A stretch of 64,000 bases of DNA from Listeria cossartiae subsp. cayugensis (lineage in GTDB: Bacteria > Bacillota > Bacilli > Lactobacillales > Listeriaceae): assembly GCF_014229095.1 (NCBI RefSeq), contig NZ_JAARZC010000001.1:620001-684000 (forward strand), read 5' to 3'. This document shows positions 26,170 to 34,614 of the stretch, one piece after another. Position 1 is the first letter of the stretch, and every line of letters starts with the position of its first letter. The position numbers and the translations under genes are program-made. Below the pieces are notes generated by a model. That model was not told the DNA's origin. It made no database searches and worked only from the letters and a program-made list of their open reading frames with translations.

Positions 26170-28227
26170 TTATTTTAATTGATAAAGCGTTCCTTCCCCA
26201 GAGCCATTCATCCCGGGAGCGCCTCCTCGTGTATTTGGAGAAGCACTTGAAGTCGTATCGTCGTCCGTGGAAGAGGAACTGCTCCATTCTGATTGGTCAA
26301 TTTTGGTACCATTTTCTTGAATCCATTTTACCACATCTGAGTCAGAAGCTTTACTATTTGAGGGAAGATAAAAATATTTTATTTCGCCGGATTGAATCAT
26401 TTGTTTGAGTTGTTTGACGGTAAGTGTTGGGTCTGTCCCGTTGAAACCACCAAGCGCCATAACTGCTTCTTTTGTTTTGATAATATATGGCCCGGCAGTC
26501 GTTGCGTCCGTTGTGCCAAATAAATACGTTTCGCCAGTATTATTTTTTTGCAAATAACTAATTAAGCCACTATCAACAGAGGCATCAGCGAATCCGCCGC
26601 CACTGGATTGTTTTAATTGCGGTCCAGCTTCAGGCAAGGAACTATTTCCACCGTATAAAAGGGGTGTCAAGGACCAATAAGTTGGTGCGATAAGCAGAAT
26701 TGCTAAAGCTATCGCTGTTATTTTCGCCGCGAGTTTTGGCTGTTTTTGTCTAATTGCAATCAACAAGGCGGAAACCCCAAGTGCAGCAATACCAATAACA
26801 GCCGCTAAAATTGGCAAGTAACTAGCCACAAAGAAAGCTTGAAGTGCGCCAGTTAGTGTAAGTGTAGTTGGTAAAAGAAATTTTTGCCAATTATCTTTAT
26901 GACGATATAGGCGGAAAAGTGCGACCAAGCCTGCGCCGCTCAGTACCGCAATTGGAGGAGCTAACATAATTAAATAATAATGATGGAAAAATCCAGCAAC
27001 ACTGAAGAATCCGGTGACTGGAATGAGCCATGCTGCCCAGAAAACCATTTCTTTTTGCTTAGAGTTTAATTGATAAATTCGTTTGTTTTCATTTCGATAA
27101 GCTAGGAAAATCGCTAACATTCCGATGATAGCCAGTGGTAAAAACCAACTAATCTGATCACCAAGTGCGGTTTGGAATAAACGAAGCGGTCCAGCATTTC
27201 CTGTGCCAAACATGCCTGTGCTACCAGTCATTTTAGAGCCTGTTCCGCCATTTGCAGCGTTACCAGGACCTCCAGTTGGTGGCGTGCCGTTATTACCTTG
27301 AGGAGGCGTTCCACCACCATCTGCACCGTCCTGGACATTTCCACTTGGAGGCGTTGGCGGTGTCGCATTGCTAGAATCAGTGGAATTATTGCTTGGTGGC
27401 CCACCCATCTCCATATTGCCGCTACTACCAGTGCCAGTTTCCTGACCAAGTAGCCGCTCCATGCCATTATAGCCAAATGCAAGCTCAAGCACTGAATTGG
27501 TTTGACTACTACCAATATAAGGCCGTTCTGCCGCAGTTGTTTGATCTACCACGACGGCCCATGAAACAGACACACCAAGCATTAAAATGAGCGCGACCAC
27601 TAATTGAATAAGCTTTTTTCGCCAGCTTAATTTTACCGCGATAAAGTAAAATAGTAAGAACGCTGGAACAACCATAAAAGCTTGGAGCATTTTCACATTA
27701 AATCCAACACCAATCAATCCAAAAGCAAGCAGAAGCCAACCAAATTTAGCACGATTAACTGCTTTAAAAAGAAAAAAGGTCGCCAGCAATAAAATAAACA
27801 CAAGAATAGCATCCATATTATTCGTACGCGTCACCGCAACGGCAATCGGTGTCAGTGTCATAATCAGCGCTGTAATTCTTGCAGCCCAAGCACCAAATCT
27901 CGGTTTAACGAGCACATAAAGCAAAATCACTGAACCGACACCTGCTAAAGCTTGCGGCAAAATTACGCTCCAACCATGCACACCAAAAATCAGTGCGCTA
28001 ATCGCTTGCAACCAAAGCGCTACAGGCGGCTTATCCACCGTAATAAAACCAGCAGGATCAAAAGCTCCGTAAAAAAAATTATGAAAATTTTGCACCATAC
28101 TTGTCACGGCAGCTGTATAATAAGGATTCACCGTATCATCATTCCAAATACCATAAAAATTAAAAAAGATAGCAATAACAATAATCCCGACAAAATAAAA
28201 ATCCCAATGTTGTATCCATTTCTTCAT
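26170..28227 (-). CDS. GT39-family polyisoprenyl-linked glycosyltransferase (YkcB/ArnT-like)
   Basis: A 685-residue polytopic GT-C glycosyltransferase. The N-terminal part has DPAGFITVDKPPVALWLQ (residues about 60-75), typical of the PMT/ArnT family donor site. About 11 membrane helices follow, and a C-terminal soluble part contains FYLPSNS. A 90-residue loop (about 280-370) is extremely rich in Gly, Pro, Asn, Thr and Ser, as in Bacillus YkcB proteins. It should transfer a sugar from undecaprenyl phosphate to an extracellular acceptor such as a teichoic acid. I choose the ATG at 28227; the in-frame GTG at 28236 lies inside the ribosome binding site. Acceptor and sugar are unknown. Confidence 0.85.
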   Translation of the reverse strand: MKKWIQHWDFYFVGIIVIAIFFNFYGIWNDDTVNPYYTAAVTSMVQNFHNFFYGAFDPAGFITVDKPPVALWLQAISALIFGVHGWSVILPQALAGVGSVILLYVLVKPRFGAWAARITALIMTLTPIAVAVTRTNNMDAILVFILLLATFFLFKAVNRAKFGWLLLAFGLIGVGFNVKMLQAFMVVPAFLLFYFIAVKLSWRKKLIQLVVALILMLGVSVSWAVVVDQTTAAERPYIGSSQTNSVLELAFGYNGMERLLGQETGTGSSGNMEMGGPPSNNSTDSSNATPPTPPSGNVQDGADGGGTPPQGNNGTPPTGGPGNAANGGTGSKMTGSTGMFGTGNAGPLRLFQTALGDQISWFLPLAIIGMLAIFLAYRNENKRIYQLNSKQKEMVFWAAWLIPVTGFFSVAGFFHHYYLIMLAPPIAVLSGAGLVALFRLYRHKDNWQKFLLPTTLTLTGALQAFFVASYLPILAAVIGIAALGVSALLIAIRQKQPKLAAKITAIALAILLIAPTYWSLTPLLYGGNSSLPEAGPQLKQSSGGGFADASVDSGLISYLQKNNTGETYLFGTTDATTAGPYIIKTKEAVMALGGFNGTDPTLTVKQLKQMIQSGEIKYFYLPSNSKASDSDVVKWIQENGTKIDQSEWSSSSSTDDDTTSSASPNTRGGAPGMNGSGEGTLYQLK

Positions 28228-28349
28228 AGTCTTCACTTCTTTCCATTAGATAATACCTTTTATTCTAGAGTCAAAATATGAAAAAAACGTGAATAAACCT
28301 AGAAATAAAGTAGATATTTAATTTTTGGAAAGAAATTTCGGAAAAAGTC

Positions 28350-28378
28350 TTGTCAAAACTTACATAGAATGGTATTAT
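28350..28378 (+). promoter_or_regulatory. Promoter of the tRNA-Gly gene
   Basis: TTGTCA (28350-28355), 17-base spacer, TATTAT (28373-28378), 37 bases before the tRNA. Confidence 0.65.
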
Positions 28379-28414
28379 ATAAAAGTTGTTAAAACACTAA
28401 GAACTACTTACCGT

Positions 28415-28485
28415 GCGGGTGTAGTTTAGTGGTAAAACTACAGCCTTCCAAGCTGTTGTCGTGGGTTCGATTCCCATCACCCGCT
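28415..28485 (+). tRNA. tRNA-Gly (anticodon UCC)
   Basis: Complete cloverleaf of 71 bases: acceptor GCGGGTG/CACCCGC, D arm with AGTGGTAAAAC, anticodon stem ACAGC/GCTGT with loop CTTCCAA (anticodon TCC), T arm with GGTTCGATTCC. The CCA end is not encoded. The 355-base stretch 28228-28582 between the flanking genes otherwise shows only this tRNA and its promoter. Confidence 0.96.
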
Positions 28486-28582
28486 TTATATTTTTTATAA
28501 ATCCTGTTATCAACGCAGTGTTTCGACCTTTTTAAGCGAAGCATTGCGTTTATTTTATTGCCTGAAAATAAGGAGAGAGGGG

Positions 28583-29725
28583 ATGAGAAAAGTGAAGCCA
28601 GAAACGAATTATGCAAAATTAAAAGAAGAGCTAATTGCCTATGCACATGAAATTGGCGTTCAAAAAATTGGTTTCACGACAGCAGACCCTTTTTTATTTT
28701 TAAAAGAACGGTTACTCGAAGCTGAAGCATTAGATCTTTTTACTGGGTTTGAGCATCCGGTTATTGATGAGCGGGTTTATCCAGAGCTCATTTTCAAAGA
28801 ACCACAGTCGATTATCGCGATTGCCCTTGCCTATCCGTCTAAATTAAAAGAAGCTCCAGTCAGCAAAAAAGAAGCAAGACGTGGCGTTTTCGCACGAGCT
28901 TCTTGGGGCATCGATTATCATACCGTTTTACGAGAAAAATTAGCGCTACTGGAACAATTTTTAAGCGAACGGTTACCTGATGTGCGGATGAAATCGATGG
29001 TAGATACTGGAGAGTTATCGGATGTTGCTGTGGCAGAACGAGCTGGCATTGGCTGGCGCGGGAAAAACACCTTGCTAATAACGCCAGAATACGGCTCGTG
29101 GGTTTATTTAGGCGAAATGATAACCAATATACCTTTTGAGCCAGATACTCCAGCAAGCGACCTGTGCGGCAGCTGTAACCAATGCGTTAAAGCTTGTCCG
29201 ACAGGTTCCTTATTAGGCGAAGGGAAGATGAATCCAAAAATTTGCTTAAGCTATCTTACCCAAACAAAAGACTTTCTAGATGAAAAATATCGCGAAGTGT
29301 TGCATAATCGTTTGTATGGTTGTGATACTTGTCAGGTTGTTTGTCCTTATAATCGCGGACATGATTTTCATTTTCACGAAGAAATGGAGCCAGATCCGGA
29401 GCTTGTTCGCCCAGAATTAAAGCCACTTTTACATATTTCCAATCGCGCTTTCAAAGAGCAGTTTGGCGATATGGCGGGCTCGTGGCGCGGCAAGAAACCA
29501 ATCCAGCGTAATGCCATCATTATTTTAGCGCGCTATAAAGATAAAACAGCCGTACCAGATTTAATTGACTGCTTGCAAAATGATCCAAGGCCAGTTATTC
29601 GCGGAACAGCCGGCTGGGCGCTACGCAAAATCGGCGGGGCTGACGCAGAAGCCGCTGTCCAAAAAGCGCTTCAAACCGAACAAGACGAACAAGTACTACA
29701 AGAATTAACTGCTATACCAAATTAA
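28583..29725 (+). CDS. queG: Epoxyqueuosine reductase QueG
   Basis: A 380-residue cobalamin- and iron-sulfur-dependent epoxyqueuosine reductase, the last step in making queuosine in tRNA. The N-terminal cobalamin-binding region has SWGIDYHTVL. The two 4Fe-4S clusters are bound by CGSCNQCVKACPTGS and CDTCQVVCPYN. C-terminal HEAT-like repeats (from about 310) bind tRNA. I place the start at the ATG at 28583 after AAGGAGAG; an in-frame upstream start at 28544 has no site. It is followed by trmL 19 bases later, so two tRNA-modifying genes share a unit. Confidence 0.93.
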   Translation: MRKVKPETNYAKLKEELIAYAHEIGVQKIGFTTADPFLFLKERLLEAEALDLFTGFEHPVIDERVYPELIFKEPQSIIAIALAYPSKLKEAPVSKKEARRGVFARASWGIDYHTVLREKLALLEQFLSERLPDVRMKSMVDTGELSDVAVAERAGIGWRGKNTLLITPEYGSWVYLGEMITNIPFEPDTPASDLCGSCNQCVKACPTGSLLGEGKMNPKICLSYLTQTKDFLDEKYREVLHNRLYGCDTCQVVCPYNRGHDFHFHEEMEPDPELVRPELKPLLHISNRAFKEQFGDMAGSWRGKKPIQRNAIIILARYKDKTAVPDLIDCLQNDPRPVIRGTAGWALRKIGGADAEAAVQKALQTEQDEQVLQELTAIPN

Positions 29726-29744
29726 TAGAAACCAGGTGAAAAAA

Positions 29745-30254
29745 ATGCCAAACCATATCGTGCTTTACCAACCAGAAATCCCTGCAAATACCGGAAACAT
29801 CTCCAGAACTTGTGCTGGAACAGATACTTATTTACATTTAATTCGTCCACTTGGTTTTTCAACCGACGATAAAATGCTCAAACGCGCCGGACTAGATTAC
29901 TGGGATAACGTCAAACTTTCTTATTACGATTCTTTAGATGAATTTTTTGAAAAAAATGCTGGCGGAGAATTTTTCTACATTACCAAATTTGGCCGTCATG
30001 TTTATAGTGACATTGACTATAGCGATCCAAACAAAAACTATTTCTTCGTTTTCGGAAAAGAAACTACAGGTTTGCCAGATGAACTTTTACAAAATAATGA
30101 AGAAAACTGTTTACGAATTCCGATGACGGACCATATTCGCTCGCTGAATTTATCGAATACAGCAGCAATTTTAGCTTATGAAGCATTACGTCAGCAAAGT
30201 TTTGGCGCGCTTTTACAAGAACCAAATTATGATCGGAAAATATTTCAAGACTAA
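29745..30254 (+). CDS. trmL: tRNA (cytidine(34)-2'-O)-methyltransferase TrmL (CspR)
   Basis: A 169-residue SPOUT methyltransferase. The trefoil-knot motifs are NTGNISRTCAGT (near residue 14), FGKETTGLPDELL (near 105) and IPMTDHIRSLNLSNTAAILAYE (near 125). It methylates the 2'-OH of the wobble nucleotide of leucine tRNAs. The ATG at 29745 follows CAGGTGA with normal spacing, whereas the in-frame GTG at 29736 overlaps that site. Middle gene of queG-trmL-nitroreductase. Confidence 0.92.
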   Translation: MPNHIVLYQPEIPANTGNISRTCAGTDTYLHLIRPLGFSTDDKMLKRAGLDYWDNVKLSYYDSLDEFFEKNAGGEFFYITKFGRHVYSDIDYSDPNKNYFFVFGKETTGLPDELLQNNEENCLRIPMTDHIRSLNLSNTAAILAYEALRQQSFGALLQEPNYDRKIFQD

Positions 30255-30266
30255 GGGGGAGTTAGG

Positions 30267-31007
30267 ATGAATCAGGCGATCGATGCCATTCTAGGCCATT
30301 ACTCTGTGCGAAAATTTGAAGACAAGGACTTAACGAAAGAAGAGTTGAGCTTACTTATCAAGAGCGCACAAGCCGCGTCTACATCCAGCTTTGTTCAGGC
30401 ATACTCTATCATTGGAATAACAGATAAAACACTTCGCGAACAAATTTCAGCAATTGCGGGAAACCAACCGTATACCGTCCAAACAGGACAATTATTTATT
30501 TTTGTGGCCGATTTAGCACGCCATCATGCGATTTTAGAAGAACATCAAGTAAATACAGAAGCACTTGAAACTTCCGAAAAATGGCTTGTTTCCGTGATTG
30601 ACGCCGCGCTTGCCGCACAAAATATGGCTATCGCTGCAGAATCACTAGGACTAGGCATTTGCTTCATTGGCGGAATTCGTAACAATGTCGCACAAATCGC
30701 CGAAATTTTGGATTTGCCACCATATACCATGCCATTATTCGGCTTAACCATTGGCCATCCAGCGGCAGACAGCGAAAAAGCCAAGCCAAGATTGCCTCAA
30801 GATTTGGTATATCATGAAAATACCTATCAAAAAATGGACTCAACCATTTTAGCAGAATACGATGAACAAATTAAAACGTACTACGATGAAAGAACTGCAG
30901 GCAAACGCGTCGAAGGCTGGTCCGAACAAATCGCACGAGGACTTGGACGAACAAGCCGACTTGATCTAAAAGCATTTTTAGAAAAGCAGCATTTAAATCA
31001 AAAATAA
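30267..31007 (+). CDS. NADPH-dependent nitroreductase, NfsA/FRP-type
   Basis: A 246-residue flavin nitroreductase of the NfsA/FRP family. N-terminal HYSVRKFEDKDLTKEE and SSFVQAYSIIG bind FMN. The central AAQNMAIAAESLGLGICFIGGIRNN motif and C-terminal KRVEGWSEQIARGLGR are typical of the NfrA group. It reduces nitroaromatics, quinones or flavins with NAD(P)H in the cytosol. Length is normal (about 245). It follows trmL by 12 bases and ends at a bidirectional terminator. Confidence 0.92.
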   Translation: MNQAIDAILGHYSVRKFEDKDLTKEELSLLIKSAQAASTSSFVQAYSIIGITDKTLREQISAIAGNQPYTVQTGQLFIFVADLARHHAILEEHQVNTEALETSEKWLVSVIDAALAAQNMAIAAESLGLGICFIGGIRNNVAQIAEILDLPPYTMPLFGLTIGHPAADSEKAKPRLPQDLVYHENTYQKMDSTILAEYDEQIKTYYDERTAGKRVEGWSEQIARGLGRTSRLDLKAFLEKQHLNQK

Positions 31008-31056
31008 AAAGAGCGGTTCAGCGCATTGCTATAATGCGCCGAACCGCTCTCTTTAT
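31008..31056. terminator. Bidirectional terminator between the nitroreductase and the lmo0937-like gene
   Basis: AGAGCGGTTC / GAACCGCTCT outer stem and GCGCAT / AATGCGC inner stem, T-rich on the plus side and A-rich on the other. Confidence 0.9.
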
Positions 31057-31218
31057 TTATTTCTTTTTATTCCTAGCCATTTGAATTAAATTCCAAATAA
31101 CGAGAATTAAAACGATTACTAGCAAGATATTAATTAATCCACCCGCAATATGGAAAATAATTCCAAGTAACCAAACCGCTAATAAAACAACGATTATTCC
31201 CCAAATAATTCCTAACAT
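31057..31218 (-). CDS. lmo0937-type small membrane protein
   Basis: A 53-residue protein made almost entirely of two hydrophobic helices with a basic C-terminus (ARNKKK). It matches the family named after Listeria lmo0937 (DUF5670-like). Function is unknown; the family gene in L. monocytogenes is a recognised general-stress marker. I use the ATG at 31218, which follows AAAGAGG at good spacing. The in-frame upstream start at 31269 would add a non-hydrophobic leader and overlaps the sigma-B promoter. A good sigma-B-type promoter precedes it. Confidence 0.85.
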   Translation of the reverse strand: MLGIIWGIIVVLLAVWLLGIIFHIAGGLINILLVIVLILVIWNLIQMARNKKK

Positions 31219-31259
31219 ATAAAAAACCTCTTTCTGAACTTTTGATTGTACTGTTATAT

Positions 31260-31284
31260 ATTCCCGCAAGCCCAGTCTTTAAAC
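31260..31284 (-). promoter_or_regulatory. Sigma-B promoter of the lmo0937-type gene
   Basis: On the minus strand GTTTAA (31284-31279), 13-base spacer, GGGAAT (31265-31260), very near the sigma-B consensus GTTTAA-N13/15-GGGTAT. It lies about 42 bases upstream of the ATG. Confidence 0.8.
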
Positions 31285-31294
31285 ATATTAACTA

Positions 31295-31753
31295 TTATTT
31301 TTGTGTAATATAAGCTAAAAGTGCCTTCACACCTTCCGTTACCATCCGCTCTGTTTCATCAAAATCTCCTGTATAATAAGGATCCGGAATATCTTTATCC
31401 TCTTGTCCAGGAACAAAAGACATCAGCGACCGAATGACTACGTTAGGATTACTATTAAGCGCATTTAAATCTGCTAAATTTTGCTGATCCATCCCAATAA
31501 TAAAGTCTGCCTCGTTAAAATCCGCATCAGAAATTTTCCGAGCGCGCATTTCTTGATAATCAACACCATGCTTTTTCAAAACAGTTTGCGTACCGCGATG
31601 GGGTGGTTTGCCTAAGTTCCACGTGCCAGTTGCAGCTGAATCGATTTCAATTTCATTCGTTAACCCAGCTTCCGTGACTTCTTTACGAAAAAGCCCCTCC
31701 GCCATTGGTGAACGACAAATATTCCCTAAACATACAAAAACAACTTTAACCAA
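31295..31753 (-). CDS. Low-molecular-weight protein-tyrosine-phosphatase
   Basis: A 152-residue LMW phosphatase. The active-site P-loop C8-LGNIC-R14-S sits at the very N-terminus. The general-acid motif DPYYTGDF is near residue 123. It hydrolyses phosphotyrosine or related small phosphates and may act on capsule/teichoic or arginine phosphorylation systems. The start is a TTG at 31753 after GGAGGAATTC. It follows the SMI1-like gene by 12 bases in a two-gene unit. Confidence 0.93.
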   Translation of the reverse strand: MVKVVFVCLGNICRSPMAEGLFRKEVTEAGLTNEIEIDSAATGTWNLGKPPHRGTQTVLKKHGVDYQEMRARKISDADFNEADFIIGMDQQNLADLNALNSNPNVVIRSLMSFVPGQEDKDIPDPYYTGDFDETERMVTEGVKALLAYITQK

Positions 31754-31765
31754 TTGAATTCCTCC

Positions 31766-32512
31766 TTAGTTCCATTCTTTATATAACACAGTAGCAGCTG
31801 CTTGATTTATTCCATCACTAGCTTGAAGTAACTCGAAAATCTGCTCCACCAGCTCCGGAACAAGTTTTCTCCGGAAATAAAGTAATTGATTTTCAAATAA
31901 ACTATATGCGACTAAATTATAAGGTATTTCTTGTTTGTTAAATAAGCTAATTAAGGTTTCTAAATACCATTTTTTATCGGGATAATCTTCTAACAACTCT
32001 AGCAATTGCTTTGTTTTTTGAACATTACTCGAAGCTAGAATTTGTTCTAATTTTTTTACCGGAAATTGTTCCGCAAAATCAATTGGAAAAGGACTAAAAT
32101 ATAATTCCTCTAAAAATGTTGCCATATTTTCCGCAACAATGAGTGTTTGCAACGTTTCAAAGTCCACATAAATAATACTCGGCTGAGACGCATCATCTGG
32201 ATAAGAAAAGCCGATATAGCGCGATTCATCTCGGTGAAAGTAAACTTGTTTTCCCGCGAGATCAACATCTTTTTGTTCCGGGATATCTGTTACTAACTCA
32301 GTTAAACTTGCCAAATAATAAATTTCAGCAAAATCAAGCCCATAAGAAGTTGGCTCTGTAGTCGGAAAATGATTTTTGCGAATCAATCCGCCATTTTGCT
32401 TCAACAGTAATTGTTTATATTCAGCTGGCAAAACCAAACCAAGCTCAGTTTCTTTTTCCTGAATAGATTGCTCAGTCGCACCTTTTTTCCCATTTTCTAC
32501 CCAAATCGTCAT
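31766..32512 (-). CDS. SMI1/KNR4 (SUKH) family protein
   Basis: A 248-residue protein whose first 150 residues carry the SMI1/KNR4 fold: LGLVLPAEYKQLLLKQNGGLI near residue 27, then FAEIYYLASL and IGFSYPDDASQPSIIYVDFE. In bacteria this fold is often an immunity protein for nuclease toxins, but many copies stand alone. The C-terminal 90 residues are helical. No toxin gene is adjacent. The ATG at 32512 sits 9 bases from GGGAGGAG; an in-frame TTG at 32521 overlaps the site. It has its own promoter. Confidence 0.75.
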   Translation of the reverse strand: MTIWVENGKKGATEQSIQEKETELGLVLPAEYKQLLLKQNGGLIRKNHFPTTEPTSYGLDFAEIYYLASLTELVTDIPEQKDVDLAGKQVYFHRDESRYIGFSYPDDASQPSIIYVDFETLQTLIVAENMATFLEELYFSPFPIDFAEQFPVKKLEQILASSNVQKTKQLLELLEDYPDKKWYLETLISLFNKQEIPYNLVAYSLFENQLLYFRRKLVPELVEQIFELLQASDGINQAAATVLYKEWN

Positions 32513-32532
32513 CGTCTTCAACTCCTCCCTGT

Positions 32533-32561
32533 ATTATCCTAAAAAAAGCGATTGAGCGCAA
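32533..32561 (-). promoter_or_regulatory. Promoter of the SMI1-like / phosphatase unit
   Basis: On the minus strand TTGCGC (32561-32556), 17-base spacer, GATAAT (32538-32533). Its -35 abuts the U tract of the terminator that ends the htpG-TPR operon. Confidence 0.55.
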
Positions 32562-32600
32562 ATAAAAGAACATAGCTAGGCGATTTTCCTAACTATGTTC
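32561..32600 (-). terminator. Terminator of the htpG-TPR operon
   Basis: Minus strand: GAACATAGTTAGG / CCTAGCTATGTTC (one G-U), 7-base loop, then TTTTATT. Confidence 0.85.
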
Positions 32601-32607
32601 CAGACAT

Positions 32608-33570
32608 TTATTTTAAAAGATCCTGATAATAACTATTTCCATTACGCGCATCAAACTTGGCTGTTAAAGTTTCTGTCATTTCCACCAAATCTGCTTCCGT
32701 TTCTCTATCAAAAAGAGGGTAGGCAGCTTGTAAGAAAATAAGACGGTCTAATCCACTTTCAGATTGAAGAACCATTTCCTTATTCACATCAAGAACTTCG
32801 CGTGCTTTCTCGGTTTGATTACTAAGCACTAAGTATTTAAGAAGATCGCCAAGTGGAGGAATTAACCCGCTTTGTTTTTCGACCATTGGATAGCCTTTAT
32901 CAAAGCATTCCTGTGCCATTTTCTCCTCACCAAGTTCCAAATAAGTCAGCGCCATCAGTCCATACGTCAGATGAGGAACTTCCTGGCAGCTTTGTTTCCC
33001 TTCAATAATTGGTTTCGCTTTTTTCTTCGCATTTTCAAAATCTTTTATGAAACAATAATAGTGGACCTGATCCTGCGTTTCGCAAGCAGTACAGTCATTT
33101 AAGTAATCGCCTTGTGTCGAAACCCATTGTTCGAAAAATGCTTTGGCTTCGTCCACTTTTCCCATCCGCATTGCAGCAAGCGTAGAAACTTTATAGAAAG
33201 GGCGAAGAGAGTAATTTTGCTGCTCATATTTTACTTTCATATCGTTTAAAAGTTGATCAATTTGCGCTTTCGATACTTCTGCAAAAGTGGGAATATCTTC
33301 ACTAATCCATTTATATTTCCAAAGAAGATCCTGTGTATCGTAATTAGAGGCATCATCTTCCCATAATTTCGCTAACCAGCTAAAAGCTTGTAGTTGTTTT
33401 TTGGGGAATCCGACCGCGGAACATGTATCAATTAAGATATCGCGTGCTTCAATCGCCGTGTCCACATCATTGTGCGCATCAGCCCCAGCAATTACTCGTT
33501 CCAATAATTTAATTCTTTCCGGTCCATCTTCTAAATCCCAAGACATATCAAAATCTACTAAATAATCCAT
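32608..33570 (-). CDS. TPR protein with CxxC signature, copy 3
   Basis: A 320-residue helical-repeat (TPR-like) protein. A first repeat block (about 15-80) is followed by ALAAMRMGKVDEAKAFFE (130-150), YGLMALTYLELGEEKMAQECFDKGYP (205-230), and a final repeat. Cysteines are conserved across the three paralogues: C160 and C163 (LNDCTAC), plus C195 and H200 (SCQEVPH). The set could bind zinc or form a redox pair. Last gene of the operon htpG-TPR-TPR-TPR. No function is known; client or co-chaperone work with HtpG is inference from the neighbourhood. Confidence 0.75.
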   Translation of the reverse strand: MDYLVDFDMSWDLEDGPERIKLLERVIAGADAHNDVDTAIEARDILIDTCSAVGFPKKQLQAFSWLAKLWEDDASNYDTQDLLWKYKWISEDIPTFAEVSKAQIDQLLNDMKVKYEQQNYSLRPFYKVSTLAAMRMGKVDEAKAFFEQWVSTQGDYLNDCTACETQDQVHYYCFIKDFENAKKKAKPIIEGKQSCQEVPHLTYGLMALTYLELGEEKMAQECFDKGYPMVEKQSGLIPPLGDLLKYLVLSNQTEKAREVLDVNKEMVLQSESGLDRLIFLQAAYPLFDRETEADLVEMTETLTAKFDARNGNSYYQDLLK

Positions 33571-33612
33571 TGTTGTTCCTCCTGTAGTATCTCTAAATTT
33601 TGTGAAACATTT

Positions 33613-34581
33613 TTAATAAGCATTCAAACAATCTTGATAATAACTATTTCCATTCCGAGTATCAAACTTCGCCGTCAAAGCTTCCGTCATTCCCACCAAA
33701 TCAGCTTCTTTCTCCCGGTCAAAAAGGGGATAGGCGGCTTGTAGGAATAACAGACGATCCATTCCGCTTTCTGCTTGAAGAACGATTTCCAGATTGGTAT
33801 CGATGACTTCGCGTGCTTTTTCTGTTTGGTTTGTCTTCACTAGATATTTAAGCAAATAGCTGAGTGGTTGGATTAGGGCTCTCTGTTTTTCCACAAGTGG
33901 ATAACCTTTATCAAAGCATTCTTGCGCCATTTCCGCGTCGCCGAGTTCCAAATAAACAAGCGCCATTTCCCCGTAAGTATAATGAGGGACTTCAGCACAT
34001 GCTAATTTTCCGTTAATAATCGGGCTAGCTGTTTCTTTGGCTTTTTCATAGTCTTGAATAAAGTAATAGTAACTAACTTGAGCACTCGTTTCGCAAGCAC
34101 GACAATCATTTAAATGATCAGCTTTCGTGTTTATCCATTTATCAAAGAGTTGTTTTGCTTTTTCGACGTCACCCATCCACATGGCACTAATTGTAGAAAC
34201 ATTATAATAAGGACGTAGTGAGTAATTTTGCAGCTCAAATTTCACCTTCATATCCTCTAAAAGGTTGGCAATTTGTGTTTCTGATATTTCATCAAAAGTG
34301 GCAATTTGTTCACTAATCCATTTATAATCCCAAAGCAAATCAAAAGTATCTACCGAAGAATTGTCGTCTTCCCATTTTTTTACTAACCAACCAAATGCTT
34401 TCAATTGTTTTTTTGGAAAACCTGCTGTTAAGCAAGTTTCTATCAATAATTCCCGGGCTTCAACAGCACTTTCGATATCATTATACATATCAGCACTAGC
34501 GATGGCTTGTTCCAATAATTTCACTTTTTCAGCATTATCATCCATTCCCCAAGCTTCTTCTAGTGCATTCAAATAATCCAT
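33613..34581 (-). CDS. TPR protein with CxxC signature, copy 2
   Basis: A 322-residue paralogue of its neighbours. The N-terminus (MDYLNALEEAWGMDDNAEK), SLRPYYNVST and C-terminal GNSYYQDCLNAY all align. C160/C163 (LNDCRAC) and C195/H200 (ACAEVPH) are conserved. It is the most divergent copy in the middle (ETSAQVSYYYFIQDYEKAKETAS). The start follows AGGGG-like sequence (GGAGGGG), 33 bases after the first copy's stop. Function unknown. Confidence 0.75.
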   Translation of the reverse strand: MDYLNALEEAWGMDDNAEKVKLLEQAIASADMYNDIESAVEARELLIETCLTAGFPKKQLKAFGWLVKKWEDDNSSVDTFDLLWDYKWISEQIATFDEISETQIANLLEDMKVKFELQNYSLRPYYNVSTISAMWMGDVEKAKQLFDKWINTKADHLNDCRACETSAQVSYYYFIQDYEKAKETASPIINGKLACAEVPHYTYGEMALVYLELGDAEMAQECFDKGYPLVEKQRALIQPLSYLLKYLVKTNQTEKAREVIDTNLEIVLQAESGMDRLLFLQAAYPLFDREKEADLVGMTEALTAKFDTRNGNSYYQDCLNAY

Positions 34582-34614
34582 GGTTCCCCTCCAGTAGAAT
34601 CTTTACAAAATTTG

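Noticed and set aside
28415-28485. tRNA-Gly as an integration site for a mobile element
   Set aside because: No integrase, direct repeat of the tRNA 3' end or atypical cargo follows; the next gene is queG.
31766-32512. SMI1-like gene as immunity protein of a toxin system
   Set aside because: No toxin gene with an LXG or similar secretion domain lies nearby. The neighbour is a phosphatase.
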